NCBI GenBank assembly: GCA_009746045.1 | Contig: RPFO01000670.1 | Coordinates: 337,042 to 401,041 of the forward strand | DNA length: 64,000 nt | From: Mesostigma viride | Taxonomy: Eukaryota > Streptophyta > Mesostigmatophyceae > Mesostigmatales > Mesostigmataceae | Direction of reading: 5' to 3' | Shown here: piece by piece, positions 11,901 through 23,900 of the stretch | Layout: each line of letters opens with the position of its first letter | Numbering within the stretch: the stretch's first letter is position 1 | The notes under the pieces: model-generated | What the model was told of the DNA's origin: nothing | The model's input: only the letters and a program-made list of their open reading frames with translations | Databases searched by the model: none | Made by a program: the position numbers and the translations under genes

Positions 11901-14900
11901 TGGACGGCGGCGCATGCGGTGGAATCCGCACGAGATTGACATGAGCATATAAGCACAAGCACAGATGCACCCACATGTAAACAAACAAAAGGGGAAAGGG
12001 TGCAGCATATGCCAGTGAAGACGCAGTGCCGCGATGGAACCTCGGCTGCATATGTCATTTCATCGGCTGCACGTGCGGTTTGCTTGTTGGGCTCGCCCTC
12101 ACATGCTGCCCCCGTGGATCCACATGAACGCCTGCTGCGACATGGTGGAGGAGCCACTCGGGGCACGTGCGGTGGGGATGGACTGTGATGATGGGGAAGG
12201 CTCTCCATGGAGACGCTGAACAGCGCGCGCCGGGCCGGCGTCCCGGACCGCGAGTTCAGTGGAAGGTGGGCGCCGTCGCAATGATCACGCGCAACCTGTC
12301 CCACAAGGACGGGTTGCAAATCGGCACGCGCCTCGCGCGGGTGGGCGAGCAGGAAGGCATGCTCATCATCAGCACGCCCCACGGCGAGCTAAACGCGATC
12401 TCGCGCATCGCCTTCACGGTTGAGGGCGACAAGTTCAAGATCCTGCGGATGGCGTATCCATTGAAGCTTGCCTAGGCAGTGGCCATGAAGACGTCAACAG
12501 CTTTTCAATGTTGCTTGCCAAGATGGAAGGAAGTCCTTGTTGTCTTCATGGCCACTGCCTAGGCAAGCTTCAATGGGTATGCCATCCGCAAGGTCTTGAA
12601 CTTATTCGCCCTCGATGGTGAAGGCGGTGCGAAAGGTCGGGGGGAGCTCGCCGCCGGGCGTGCTGACGATATACGTGCCAAACTGCTCGTCCACCCGCGC
12701 GTGCCGTTTTGCAACCCGTCCTTGTGGGACAGGTTGCGAGTGATCATTGCGACGGCGCCCACCTTCCACTGAACTCGCGGTCCGGGACGCCGGCCCGGCG
12801 CGCGCTGTTCAGCGTCTCCATGGAGAGCCTTCCCCATCATCACAGTCCATCCCCACCCCCTGTGCCGCAAGCGGCTCCTCCACCACGTCGCAGCAGGCAT
12901 TCATGTGGGGCCACGGGCGCAGCATGCGAGGGCGCGCTCGGACAGAATAAAGCAAGCGCAACATGTGAGGGTGCGCGCTGTTCAACGTCTTCATGTAGGC
13001 CCATATTGTGTCTGTGCGCATGCCCTCACCTGCTGCGCCTACTTGACTCTGTGTGTGCGCGCCCGCACCTGCTGCGCCTACTTTATTCTGTTTGCGCGCG
13101 CCCGCACCTGCTGCGCCTACTTTATTCTGTGTGCGCGCGCCCGCACCTGCTGCGCCTACTTGACTCTGTTTGCGCGCGCCCGCACCTGCTGCGCCTACTT
13201 TATTCTGTTTGCGCGCGCCCGCACCTGCTGCGCCTACTTGACTCTGTTTGCGCGCGCCCGCACCTGCTGCGCCTACTTTATTCTGTTTGCGCGCGCCCGC
13301 ACCTGCTGCGCCTACTTGACTCTGTTTGCGCGCGCCCGCACCTGCTGCGCCTACTTTATTCTGTTTGCGCGCGCCATCACACAACATATTGAAATGAACT
13401 TTTTTTGGACTTCAATTGGCCCATGACAAGTTTATGGCTGGATTGACCTAGGATTGGATCCCACCACTCCCCGGGATGTGTCTGGCTAGTGGTGGAGTAG
13501 TTGAGTCAAAATGAAAAGTTTACATGGTATTCCCTGCTGAAGTTAACTCCAGATCCAAGGCCAAAACTGGCCACATACACCACTTGCCCTTGCCTAGACA
13601 CAACAATTCAACTCAGATAATGATGTCAGATGTGACTTTGCAGCCGTGACAGGTAACAGTTGTTCTGACCTTGTACAAAGTTCTAGAGCGTTTGGAGCCC
13701 TGGTTAATGACAAATGATAGCAAAATGTTGCTAGCATTTGTCATAAATGGCCATTTTAAATCAATATTTTATCCAAATCATGTCAGCATGCCGCCCAAAC
13801 CTATTGTGATCATGCCAGCACCTGATACATGGTCTCAACAAGTCACGTGAAAAAATTCAGGTCATATGGAGCCCAGAATGGTGACATTCGCCAGAATTTG
13901 TCACCATTTTGGCTCTTTTTTTCACAATTTTAGCAAAACTGACCACCAAGAAGTTCCCCAAGCTAGGGCACATGATGTTAGATATTTGCAGGCAATTTCA
14001 CAATAACTAGTACAAACATTGCGCAAAACTTTGGTGCATGTGTATGCCTGAGTGGTGGTCGTGGCTAGCAGAATGCATGTTGTGAGGTTATTCATTACCA
14101 GTATGTCACAAAGTAGTGATGTGCAGTGCACATGTATAAATACCACATGACACCATACCTCTTAACCACTTGGCACTCTACAAAATGGGAAGGAAAGGTG
14201 AACAGTACATGCCACATTACTCACACAGCCATTTGATTGCTATCAACACACACCATGCATGTTATACATGAAAAACATGTTGAGAACATGCCGAACATCA
14301 AGGTGCACTACAACTGTGATAGGCTGGCACATGTCACCTGGCATCCACGTATGCTCACGTCATGGCATTGGCAGATCCCATGTCTCCGTCTCTTGCGCTC
14401 TGAGAACACCGAGCCACCCACCCGTGCCGGCAGCCGCCTCCAGGGCCAACCACCCATACAACTGCTCAAACACCCGCGTGCCCGTGCAGGCGTGCAGTGT
14501 GCACCCAGCCAGCCACCCACCCGTCCATCCACCCAGTGACCCACCCACCCACCCACCCACCCACCCACCCACCCACCCACCCACCCACCCACCCACCCAC
14601 CCACCCACCCACCCACCCACCCACCCACCCACCCACCCACCCACCCACCCACCCACCCACCCACCCACCCACCCACCCACCCACCCACCCACCCACCCAC
14701 CCACCCACCCACCCACCCACCCACCCACCCAGCCACGCACATGCTCAGCCACCCCATATAACCACACGTGAACCCCTAGGCACCTACCAACCCACTTGGA
14801 CATCCACCCACCCAGCCAGGCACCTGCGAAACCCACAAACCTAGGTAATAAGGAGGCACTCACCCATCCCATTAGCCAACCACCAATTAAAGTCACCTAC

Positions 14901-17900
14901 ATTAGCCAACCACCCAACCACCTAAACGCCCAGCCAGCTGGCCCCACATGCACCCATCCGGCTGCCCACGCACCTACCCACTCAACCACTCACTCTCCCC
15001 TCACCCTTATACCCACTGACCCACCCGCACATGCATTCTCTCAGCCAGCCAGCCACCCACCTCACCCCAAACCTGCACAGCCCTTCACCCGCGATAGGTG
15101 CGTCGGTCCAAACCATAAACCCACCCACACATGCATAACTGTGCATCCACCCACCCATCTACTCGTCCCTTCGTCCACCCACCCACGTCTAGTAGTCATC
15201 TACACAGCAACTAACCACCAACCACCAATGCCCCCCCCTCCCCAACCCCACCCACGCGCATCCCTAACCACCCAACCACTAAACCACCACCCTCAAACCC
15301 GTGACATTGTTTCACTCACGCATCCACCGACCCACCCACTTCAGAGATCCCCAAAGCCCACCAAGCACCCACCCACCTGGCCATCCGCCTATAACCAACC
15401 ACCCTTGCACTCATCCACTAACCTGGCATGACCAGCCACCCACCCACTCCAACTGCTTGTGCTCCCATGCAGCTACTCGGCCAGCCATTTACCAATGCAT
15501 CCACCTTTCAGCCAGAAATTGCCATTGAACCCACCCGCCTCTAGGCATCCCTTGAAGCATCTAGCCTAAGCCACCCACCTAAGACTCCCTGGGGAACCAA
15601 CCAACCGACCAACCAACCAACCAATCACCCGGCTACACAACCACCTAACCACCCAAGTGCCCAACCACTCAACAACCCAATCACCGAACCACCTAACCAC
15701 CCAACACCCAAACCAGCCAGGCATGTACTTGCCCATTCATCCTCGCACGTCCGCACCATCGCCCCCCCACCCATACACGCTCCACTCACCTAGCCAGCCA
15801 CACACCCGACCAGCAACCTGCCCAACTCACGCATGAAGGCAAGATTAGCTGCATGCATGGCCTCACCCTGCATCACATGCACTGCCTGGGTAGTTTGCAT
15901 GTGGCAGCTTCCATCTCGTTGTCAGCAACTGAAAAGGTTCTTCCTCACTGTATTGAATGAGCAATGACGTTGGAGACGTTCTTCTATCCCTCTTTAAATC
16001 TTTAAAGAGTAAAGACAAGGGCAAATATCTGGACAAGGTGGCTATGACCACAGCAACCAATCACACCTCGATACCGAATTGCCGACTAATTAAAAACGAT
16101 GCCCCCTTTTGCCTTTTGCATCTGGCGTCAAAAGAACAATGAACTCGATTGGAAAACGTTGTCGTAAAGAGCTTTCTACACGCATTATAAGCAGTTTTCG
16201 CAGCTTTTGCCGCACTTACTGCACATCCGGAAAACCATTAGCGACCTTTGTGCATTAGCTACCTTTGTGAATCTTGGGCACACCATACGTCCTGCTGGCT
16301 CATTGCTGCAGGGTGGGCAGTACAGGAAGGTCGGGCATACCCCAAAGAGCTAATTATCTTACGACAAAGATATGCATTGCATGAAGCAAGAAACAGACAG
16401 ATTTCGCACCCCCGTATTTATTCACGCCAATTCCGGAAAATTAAATGCGAAACTCAGAAAATGAAAACACGTAAGTTTTCCGGGATATTATTACGCATAA
16501 TCCGAGCTGTCGTGCCGGGATTTTTGTATCCTCTCGTGACCAGGACTCAGAGACACGTACCACCGAGAAATCTGGTTTTCGAGAAGAAACGGGTGCGCTG
16601 CAAAAAAATTACTTGTCCCGTTCAATGCCCTCGTCGCAGTCACAGCGCATATCATTCCAAAATTATTCCATGGATTAATCGTGATGTAAGCTTCATTTTG
16701 ACACCTCGGGCGGCTGCAATGACGCAAGTTTCAGAACGCTTGCTGATGCTCGACTGCCATGGGGGTTTTCGACGATTTCGTCTCATGTCGCGGGAAAAAT
16801 TGAGTTCTCGTGTCGCGGGAAAAATCGAGATCTCGGACGAAATCCGGACAATAGTTTATGACAAAGTCTGGCGCGGCTCGCGGTGTTGTGCACCTGCTGC
16901 GCCTATTGTATTGTATTTTGTTTGCACCCGGCCTTACCTGCTGCTTGCACGTAGGAAAGTTCGCCAGCTGGCTGATGCTGTCCGCACTGGCACTGACGAG
17001 GTCCTTAAGGATAAGGAATACCTGGCAGGGAGGGAGCGGCCGTTGGGCAGGCGGAACAAAACCTTGGATGACTCGTAATGCATGCAAACAGGCACATGTG
17101 GCAACACCCCATTTGTGATTCGGCCCCCCATCCACTTTGGGCATGGAGGTGTCTCTGCAACAACCGATAGGGGCGGCGATAGCCTAGTTAACCTGAACCG
17201 CAAACCTCCGCGGCAGCCGTCAAGTGCCCTTGTTGCCCCCAACTTGTGTTTCAAAAAATGTCACAAATCACTAAGAATATATTTGTGTCTGCAAATGGAG
17301 TCATGCACGGAACGTACCCTGCAGAGACATGCACTCGCTCAGCACAACAAAAGCAACCTGCCGATCTACCTGACCCGGCCCACATGACACGGTGGCAAGA
17401 CGTCATGTGCAGCATGCTTCTGTGCGGCAGCAGGCCTTGCGTGCTTCTCGCTTGAAAGGCAAGCGGGCATGTAGCCTCAGGCAAGAAAGCGGAGCGCCGT
17501 GCCTACCCATGGCAAGACATGTGCCCCACGCCATACCTTCGTGACCACCACCTGTGCGGGCTCCTTCATCAGCTGGATCGTGGAGCGGATGAGCTGCAAC
17601 AGGCCACGCTCGGGGGACACCAGGTGTGGCTGGTAGCCGTCCGACAAAGAGACCACCTGGCGGATGGAGGAGCAAAGCAATCATGGGAAGTTGTCGGGGG
17701 AGCAGAGCATTTGAAGACGTTGCGGTAGGCAGCAAGCGCAGGGGACATGCGGTGGGAGCCGCGCGCACAAGGAGGATGACATCATCATATTCATCCCCAC
17801 AGCGCGCCCCCCTCCCCTTGCTCCCGTTCCCCATCCTCCTTGCAACACCCTGGCACCCCCTCACCTTCTTCACGTTCTCCATCGAGAAGAGTTGCGCCAC

Positions 17901-20900
17901 CGGCAGCTCGTTGACCGCAGCCTCCAGGTAGCGCTCGAAGCACAGCATAATCTTGCAGCCCGCGATCTGGGGGCGTGGGACAGGTGCGATGGGCCAGGCA
18001 GCAAGGGGCATCGGCCATGGGCCATGGGACAGGGTGACAGCACACCATGTTAGCCACCCAACGGCCCAGTGACGTCGGAACACCACCATGCAAGTTCAAG
18101 TGCCCCACGTCCATAAGCCATCGGCTCAGATGGTTACCTCTTAAAGTTGTGAACGTGCTAAACGCGTGTGGTGTGATGGCCATGGCAACAAGTGGCTGGG
18201 TTGTCTGTGCGCAAACCATACACAGGGCCTTGGATTTGAGGACACCAAGGAGTAGTGAGCCGGCATAGCTCAACTCTCAGCTTTTGCATGCACGTGGTAG
18301 CGCATGGGGTGTTGCTGGGACACCGCGACGTCAAGAAACACGGTTATCAATCCCTGCATTTGGCCTTGACCAGTGAGCAAACATGACACGCTTGGTCCAG
18401 CTGCGGCGGCAGAGCCGAGTTTGGCGTCAAGCAAATAGTGCATGACCCACTTGTCATGCAGCGCCTTCAGGGGCATCTCCCAAACAGACGCGCAATGTAC
18501 CTAGCTTGCTTGTTTCTCCCTCTCATTCCACATCCCCCCTGTCCTACCCTAGGTGCCACACTACCCCCCTTGTCCCACCACCACTCACCTTTCCCCTATG
18601 CCGCCACCCATTCGCGTGCGTCCTCTTTTCGGCCACCCACATACATCCCCCGTTCTTTATGGACCCATTCATGTGCCCTGTCTTTTTGGCCTCCACTCAA
18701 CCCCCCGTCCGGTTAGCCCACTCACATCCCCCCCCCTCGAAACGCCCCCACTGCCAACCCCCCCTTTTTAACGCTCCCACTCACATCCCCGTTGCTTTGC
18801 GGCCCCACTCCTCCATCAAGCCCCCCACTCACATCCCCCCGGTCAAGATCGTAGATAAACTTCTTGGACAGCACGCGCGCCATGCCCAGCGCAAAGCTCT
18901 GCCCGCTCCCACTCGCTGCGGGGCCCAGCTTGACCAGGTCCTCCTGCATCTTGCGCGACACAGCGGACAGCCTTGGGGGACACCAGCACGGCAGGTGCCG
19001 TAAGGCACGCACACAGGCAAGCACATGGGGCGGGCAGCGGACTCCCGGCAAGGTGAGCAAGGGCCAGCCGCGGGGAAGGTGGCAAGCGCTACGAGCAACA
19101 GATGCGCTTGTTACAAACACAAACACAACCATTACCTGCTCTTTCCAAACATACCAAACTCATCCAGGGAATGCTCAGGCTGGAGGCAACCGGAAACAAG
19201 CAACCATACGCCCTCGCCCGTGCGCAGTGGACGCCCTCACCCACACATAGGAGATACCTCCGCCCACACATAGGAGATACCTCCGCCCACACATAGGAGA
19301 TACCTCCGCCCACACATAGGAGATACCTCCGCCCACACATAGGAGATACCTCCGCCCACACGTAGGAGATACCTCCGCCCACACATACTTGCCGTGGTGT
19401 GCAAGCGGTCCTTGTGGCCCCCCTGAGCCTCCACTTGGCAAAGGTGGCCGGAGCCACAGGTGGCACATCCTCGGACAGCCACTCCTAATCTAGTTTCCAG
19501 AGCAAGCAGAGGGGAAGCATGAGGCAAGGCATCCCAACAAAATAGACACCCATTTCACCACACTTTGCAACACCAAGGCACCTCACCACATTGGCGCGTC
19601 TCTGACAAAACTCCATCCCTGACTGCTGACAAAACCGCGGTTGCCCCAAGGCAGCGATTAGCCTACGTAGCACCCCACCATCCAACGCCTAAACAAAGGC
19701 CACGCTTCTGCTGGACGTACCGGGACGTCACATCAGGCAGCAGCGGCTTCACCTCGCGCTGCACGGCAAGCGCCAGGTGCCGACACAGCGCGTCAATGCC
19801 CAGGGTGTGCTTGAGGGGTCCAAACAAGTCCTGTCGACGCACCGCCAGCAACACAAACAGCCACCACGGCGAAAGCGCATATGGTTCATGAGGTGACCGG
19901 AAAATGCCACGTGCACACGCGCTGGCTGGCCCATTCCCCCAGTAATCGGTGGCTTACTGGTCTCCTGAGACAGCCATGGCTGGGACGTACTCACCGTGCG
20001 GCATGCAAGCATCGGCTTGGTTGCCATGGGATCACGGCACACAGACAAAGCAATGCGATGAGGCACACCGAGGAAGCCAGGGTGGTGTGCAGCAATATCC
20101 AGCGGCGCAAGCAGGGCTGCAGGGTCCCTGATGCCATCGCCATAAAGTTTACGAACAGGCACTCACAGGCAGTCACAGGCACCGAAGGGACGTTACAGGA
20201 CATGCAATCTTGTCTGGCTGTGGCAGGCGAGCCTTGAAATAGAAAACCACCCTCCAGGTCTGATGCTGGCAGCCAACCGATGACCCTGCTGCAAACATTG
20301 AACATTCGCACACCCACACCATGAATGCTTGCCAGAACAACAACAGGTGGCGGCATGACAGTGAGCGCCAGCCCAGCAATGTCCCCCTGGCTATCCCACA
20401 TCGCCTTTGCTGCCCGTCGATACTGGGGAAGATGCATGGGGCAGCACCAAGCCACGTAAAATGAAGTAAGACCCGTCCAGCCCCATCCAGCCCAACCCGG
20501 AAGTCCGCCCCTGCTGTTCCCTGCGCCAATCAACCCCAAAGCGAAATTGCCAATCTGTTGCCCTCAGATTAGTGTTGGCATGATGCGGGCATGTGCTGGC
20601 GTGCTACCCCCTAGCCCCACCTTGTACTTGTGCAGCAGCTTGGCCTCCTTCTTGTCCGCACTCTGGAAGCCAAAGCTGCCGTTGGCGATCTCAGGGAGGT
20701 CCTCCGCTGCAAGGTTTGCCAGGCCCACCCAGGGGCCTGTGGTGCCGTACCAGACAGGTGGGGCCCCAGTAACCGGCAGCGGCCCCCCGCTGACCCCCGC
20801 CTGATCATCCTCCTGCGATACCCCATCCGCCATCTGACTGCTGGCAGCTGCGCCACCGTTACTGGCACCCGCGATTACCGGAGGTGCCAGGAATGGGTTG

Positions 20901-23900
20901 TCAATGGGTGCGTTGGTGCCGCCAACGTCGAGCAAGAGGTCAAGGTGGGTGACCACGCCCACAGTCCGCTTGCCTGCAGCAACGCACACGCCACAGGGGA
21001 GGGGAGGGCCAGGGCAGGGACAGGGGTGTGCCAGTAAGCACGGGGGGGCGGACAAAAGGGTACGGGATAGAGCAACACCTGCCCTGGGGTATTTTAGTGG
21101 CGTTATGCAGCAAAGCCCATAATTGTACAACCTGTGTTTGTTGAGGGACTACTCTGCAGGATCAACTTGGGGGTGTCTGCCCAGGAGACCAGCAGACATT
21201 GTGCCTGCACATGTGGGCACTGCCTGCCTAAGCCTGTGGCCACCGGATGCATGCACAGATGGCAAACAGGCAGGAGAGAGTCGGCGCGATGACAAGAACA
21301 AACATGGTGGCCGCCGTGATAACAAGAACAAACGCAGTGGCGGCCGTGACGACAAGAAGGAAAATGGTGGCGGCCATGACGACAAGAACAAACATGGTGG
21401 CGGCCGCGATGACAAGAACAGACATGGTGGCGGCCGTGACGACAAGAACAAACGTGGTGGCGGCCGGGATGACAAGTACAAACACGGTGGTGGCCGTGAC
21501 GACAAGGACAAACATGGTGGCGGCCCTGATGACAAGAACAAACATGGTGGCGGTCGTTCGCGGTGCCTGCCTCGCTATATACCCCCCTTGCTATAAAACG
21601 GTTCACCTTTCTGACATCACACCTGCCTTGTGGTACGCCATGTTGTTTTCTTCCACGCCAGCACAAGGCAAGGGCAAAGGCCGGGTGGCTCACCTTCTGG
21701 GTCGCAGTGCCTCGCCAGCTGGCAGGCGATGGAGGTGCGCACGTCTTCCTTGGCAGACAGCACCAGCAGGATGATGGTGCTCTCGCGCGTGATGTGCTGC
21801 TCCACCTGCGCAGGGGCAATGGGGGGGGAAGTGAGAGTGGAAGTGGCGTATGGAAGTGGGGAAACCAGGCAGGCAAGCAGCCGTTTGTCACGTGATCGGG
21901 GGTATGCCCGAACGATTCGAGCGCCATGTGTGCATCATCCCCACATGCGTGTGCCAGCATCATCCAGCGCCCCTGCTTCATCAACTTGACACCAGACACC
22001 GAATAGATACCAACAGCCATCTACTAAACACAATGAAACATCAAGCACCAACCAACAACTACCACAATATAGCGCGTACCATCTTCACATCTAAGAGATA
22101 AAGAACACCAACCCGCTAGGCATGTACCAGCTCCAGCTTCCACAACAACAAGAAACACATAACACAAACCTGCTTCGCACTTAACCCGCTCCATCCTCCA
22201 GACCCCAAGCATTACAACCACTGCAGACCACGTACCAGCTTCATGGCGTTGCGGGAGCGAGACGTCAGCCCCGGCAGGTCCACCAGCGTGAGGCTCGGTA
22301 CTGGCGCCGCAACCGCAAGACCGTGCCATGCCATGCCATGCCATGCCATGCCATGCCATGCCATGCCATGCCATGCCATGCCATGCCATGCCATGCCATG
22401 CCATGCCATGCCATGCCATGCCACGCCGTAGTGGGCTCGGGGCATGCGCCCGAGCAAGCAAAGGGTGAGGCAGGCAGGTAGTGAGGCCGGCACGTAGCAA
22501 GCGCAACAAGAAGACCCGGCCATGCATGGGGGTTGGCGCGCATGTGGCCCCACCCCCCAACCCAGGAATGGTAGGGAGCTCTCAGGACCGAGAAAATGAG
22601 GGGGGAAGGGGGAAAGGAGGGAGGGAGGAGGGCACATGGGTCATGTGCTTCTCACCGGGCACGAGCACGCATCATAGGCCGATGATGGCCAAGCGCGTGA
22701 CGAGGGCACGAGCGCCGCGACGCATGGGCAGCAGGGCATGACACGCAGCTGCTGCAACGCGCACCAGGCAGCGTGTGCCACGCAGCGCGCCGAGGGGCCA
22801 GGCACCGTGTGCGGCACGCAGCGCGCTGAGGGTATGCCACATGCAGGGTATGCCACATGCCGAACTACCCCCCACCTCGCCCTTCCTGGTTGCCGCGTGC
22901 GGGGACGGTCCCACTCTTCACCAATTCTGTGAGACCATTCCTTAGTAGGTACCTGGTGCTGTACGCTCCCCCCCCCCCCCATGGAACGAGGACAAACAGT
23001 TGCGCACCAGAAGCAGCGTGTGTGACCCTGTGCAGGGCGACAACCCGTGGGAGGGGAGGGACCCGCGGGCTGGCGCGCAGTGTGCCTGGGGAGGTCGACA
23101 CACGCAGAGACCCCCGTATGCCCACGCACCAACTCAACTCTCACTCACACACAAACACACACACACACACACACACACTCACTCACTCACTCACTCACTC
23201 ACTCACTCACTCACTCACTCACTCACTCACTCACTCACTCACTCACTCACTCACTCACTCACTCACTCACTCACTCACTCACTCACTCACTCACTCACTC
23301 ACTCACTCACTCACTCACTCACTCACTCACTCACTCACTCACTCACTCACTCACTCACTCACTCACTCACTCACTCACTCACTCACTCACTCACTCACTC
23401 ACTCACTCACTCACTCACTCACTCACTCACTCACTCACTCACTCACTCACTCACTCACTCACTCACTCACTCACTCACTCACTCACTCACTCACTCACTC
23501 ACTCACTCACTCACTCACTCACTCACTCACTCACTCACTCACTCACTCACTCACTCACTCACTCACTCACTCACTCACTCACTCACTCACTCACTCACTC
23601 ACTCACTCACTCACTCACTCACTCACTCACTCACTCACTCACTCACTCACTCACTCACTCACTCACTCACTCACTCACTCACTCACTCACTCACTCACTC
23701 ACTCACTCACTCACTCACTCACTCACTCACTCACTCACTCACTCACTCACTCACTCACTCACTCACTCACTCACTCACTCACTCACTCACTCACTCACTC
23801 ACTCACTCACTCACTCACTCACTCACTCACTCACTCACTCACTCACTCACTCACTCACTCACTCACTCACTCACTCACTCACTCACTCACTCACTCACTC

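Larger units (their letters stand above)
10414..19830 (-). other. Dynamin middle/stalk region (exons 8-14)
   Basis: Residues 329-638. Landmarks: GIDALCRHLALAV (exon 8), SMENVKKV then SDGYQPHLVSPERGL (exons 10-11), ILKDLVSASADSISQLANFP (exon 12), and LVEMQCAYISVKFFRK (exon 13). These align in order and spacing with the DRP2 stalk. Exon 14 begins with a charged helix (ERE-ARAREVEQRRMQM) followed by a low-complexity serine/alanine/proline linker leading into the PH domain. Confidence 0.88.

Noticed and set aside
12905-13426. Repeat-peptide ORFs (AHPLLRLLYSVC type, and minus-strand GAAGAGARKQ type)
   Set aside because: Frames of the 39-bp minisatellite; 39 is a multiple of 3, so the frames stay open.
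14259-14896. His/Pro and Gly/Trp repeat ORFs on both strands
   Set aside because: Products of the (CCCA)n array in intron 12.
16248-17078. 276-codon plus-strand ORF
   Set aside because: Overlaps dynamin exon 12 on the opposite strand, shows no domain and has uneven composition; most likely chance.
18270-18500. Possible extra dynamin exon (minus, EMPLKALHDKWVMHYLL)
   Set aside because: No suitable acceptor with correct phase, and exons 9 and 10 already join in frame with good alignment to DRP2.
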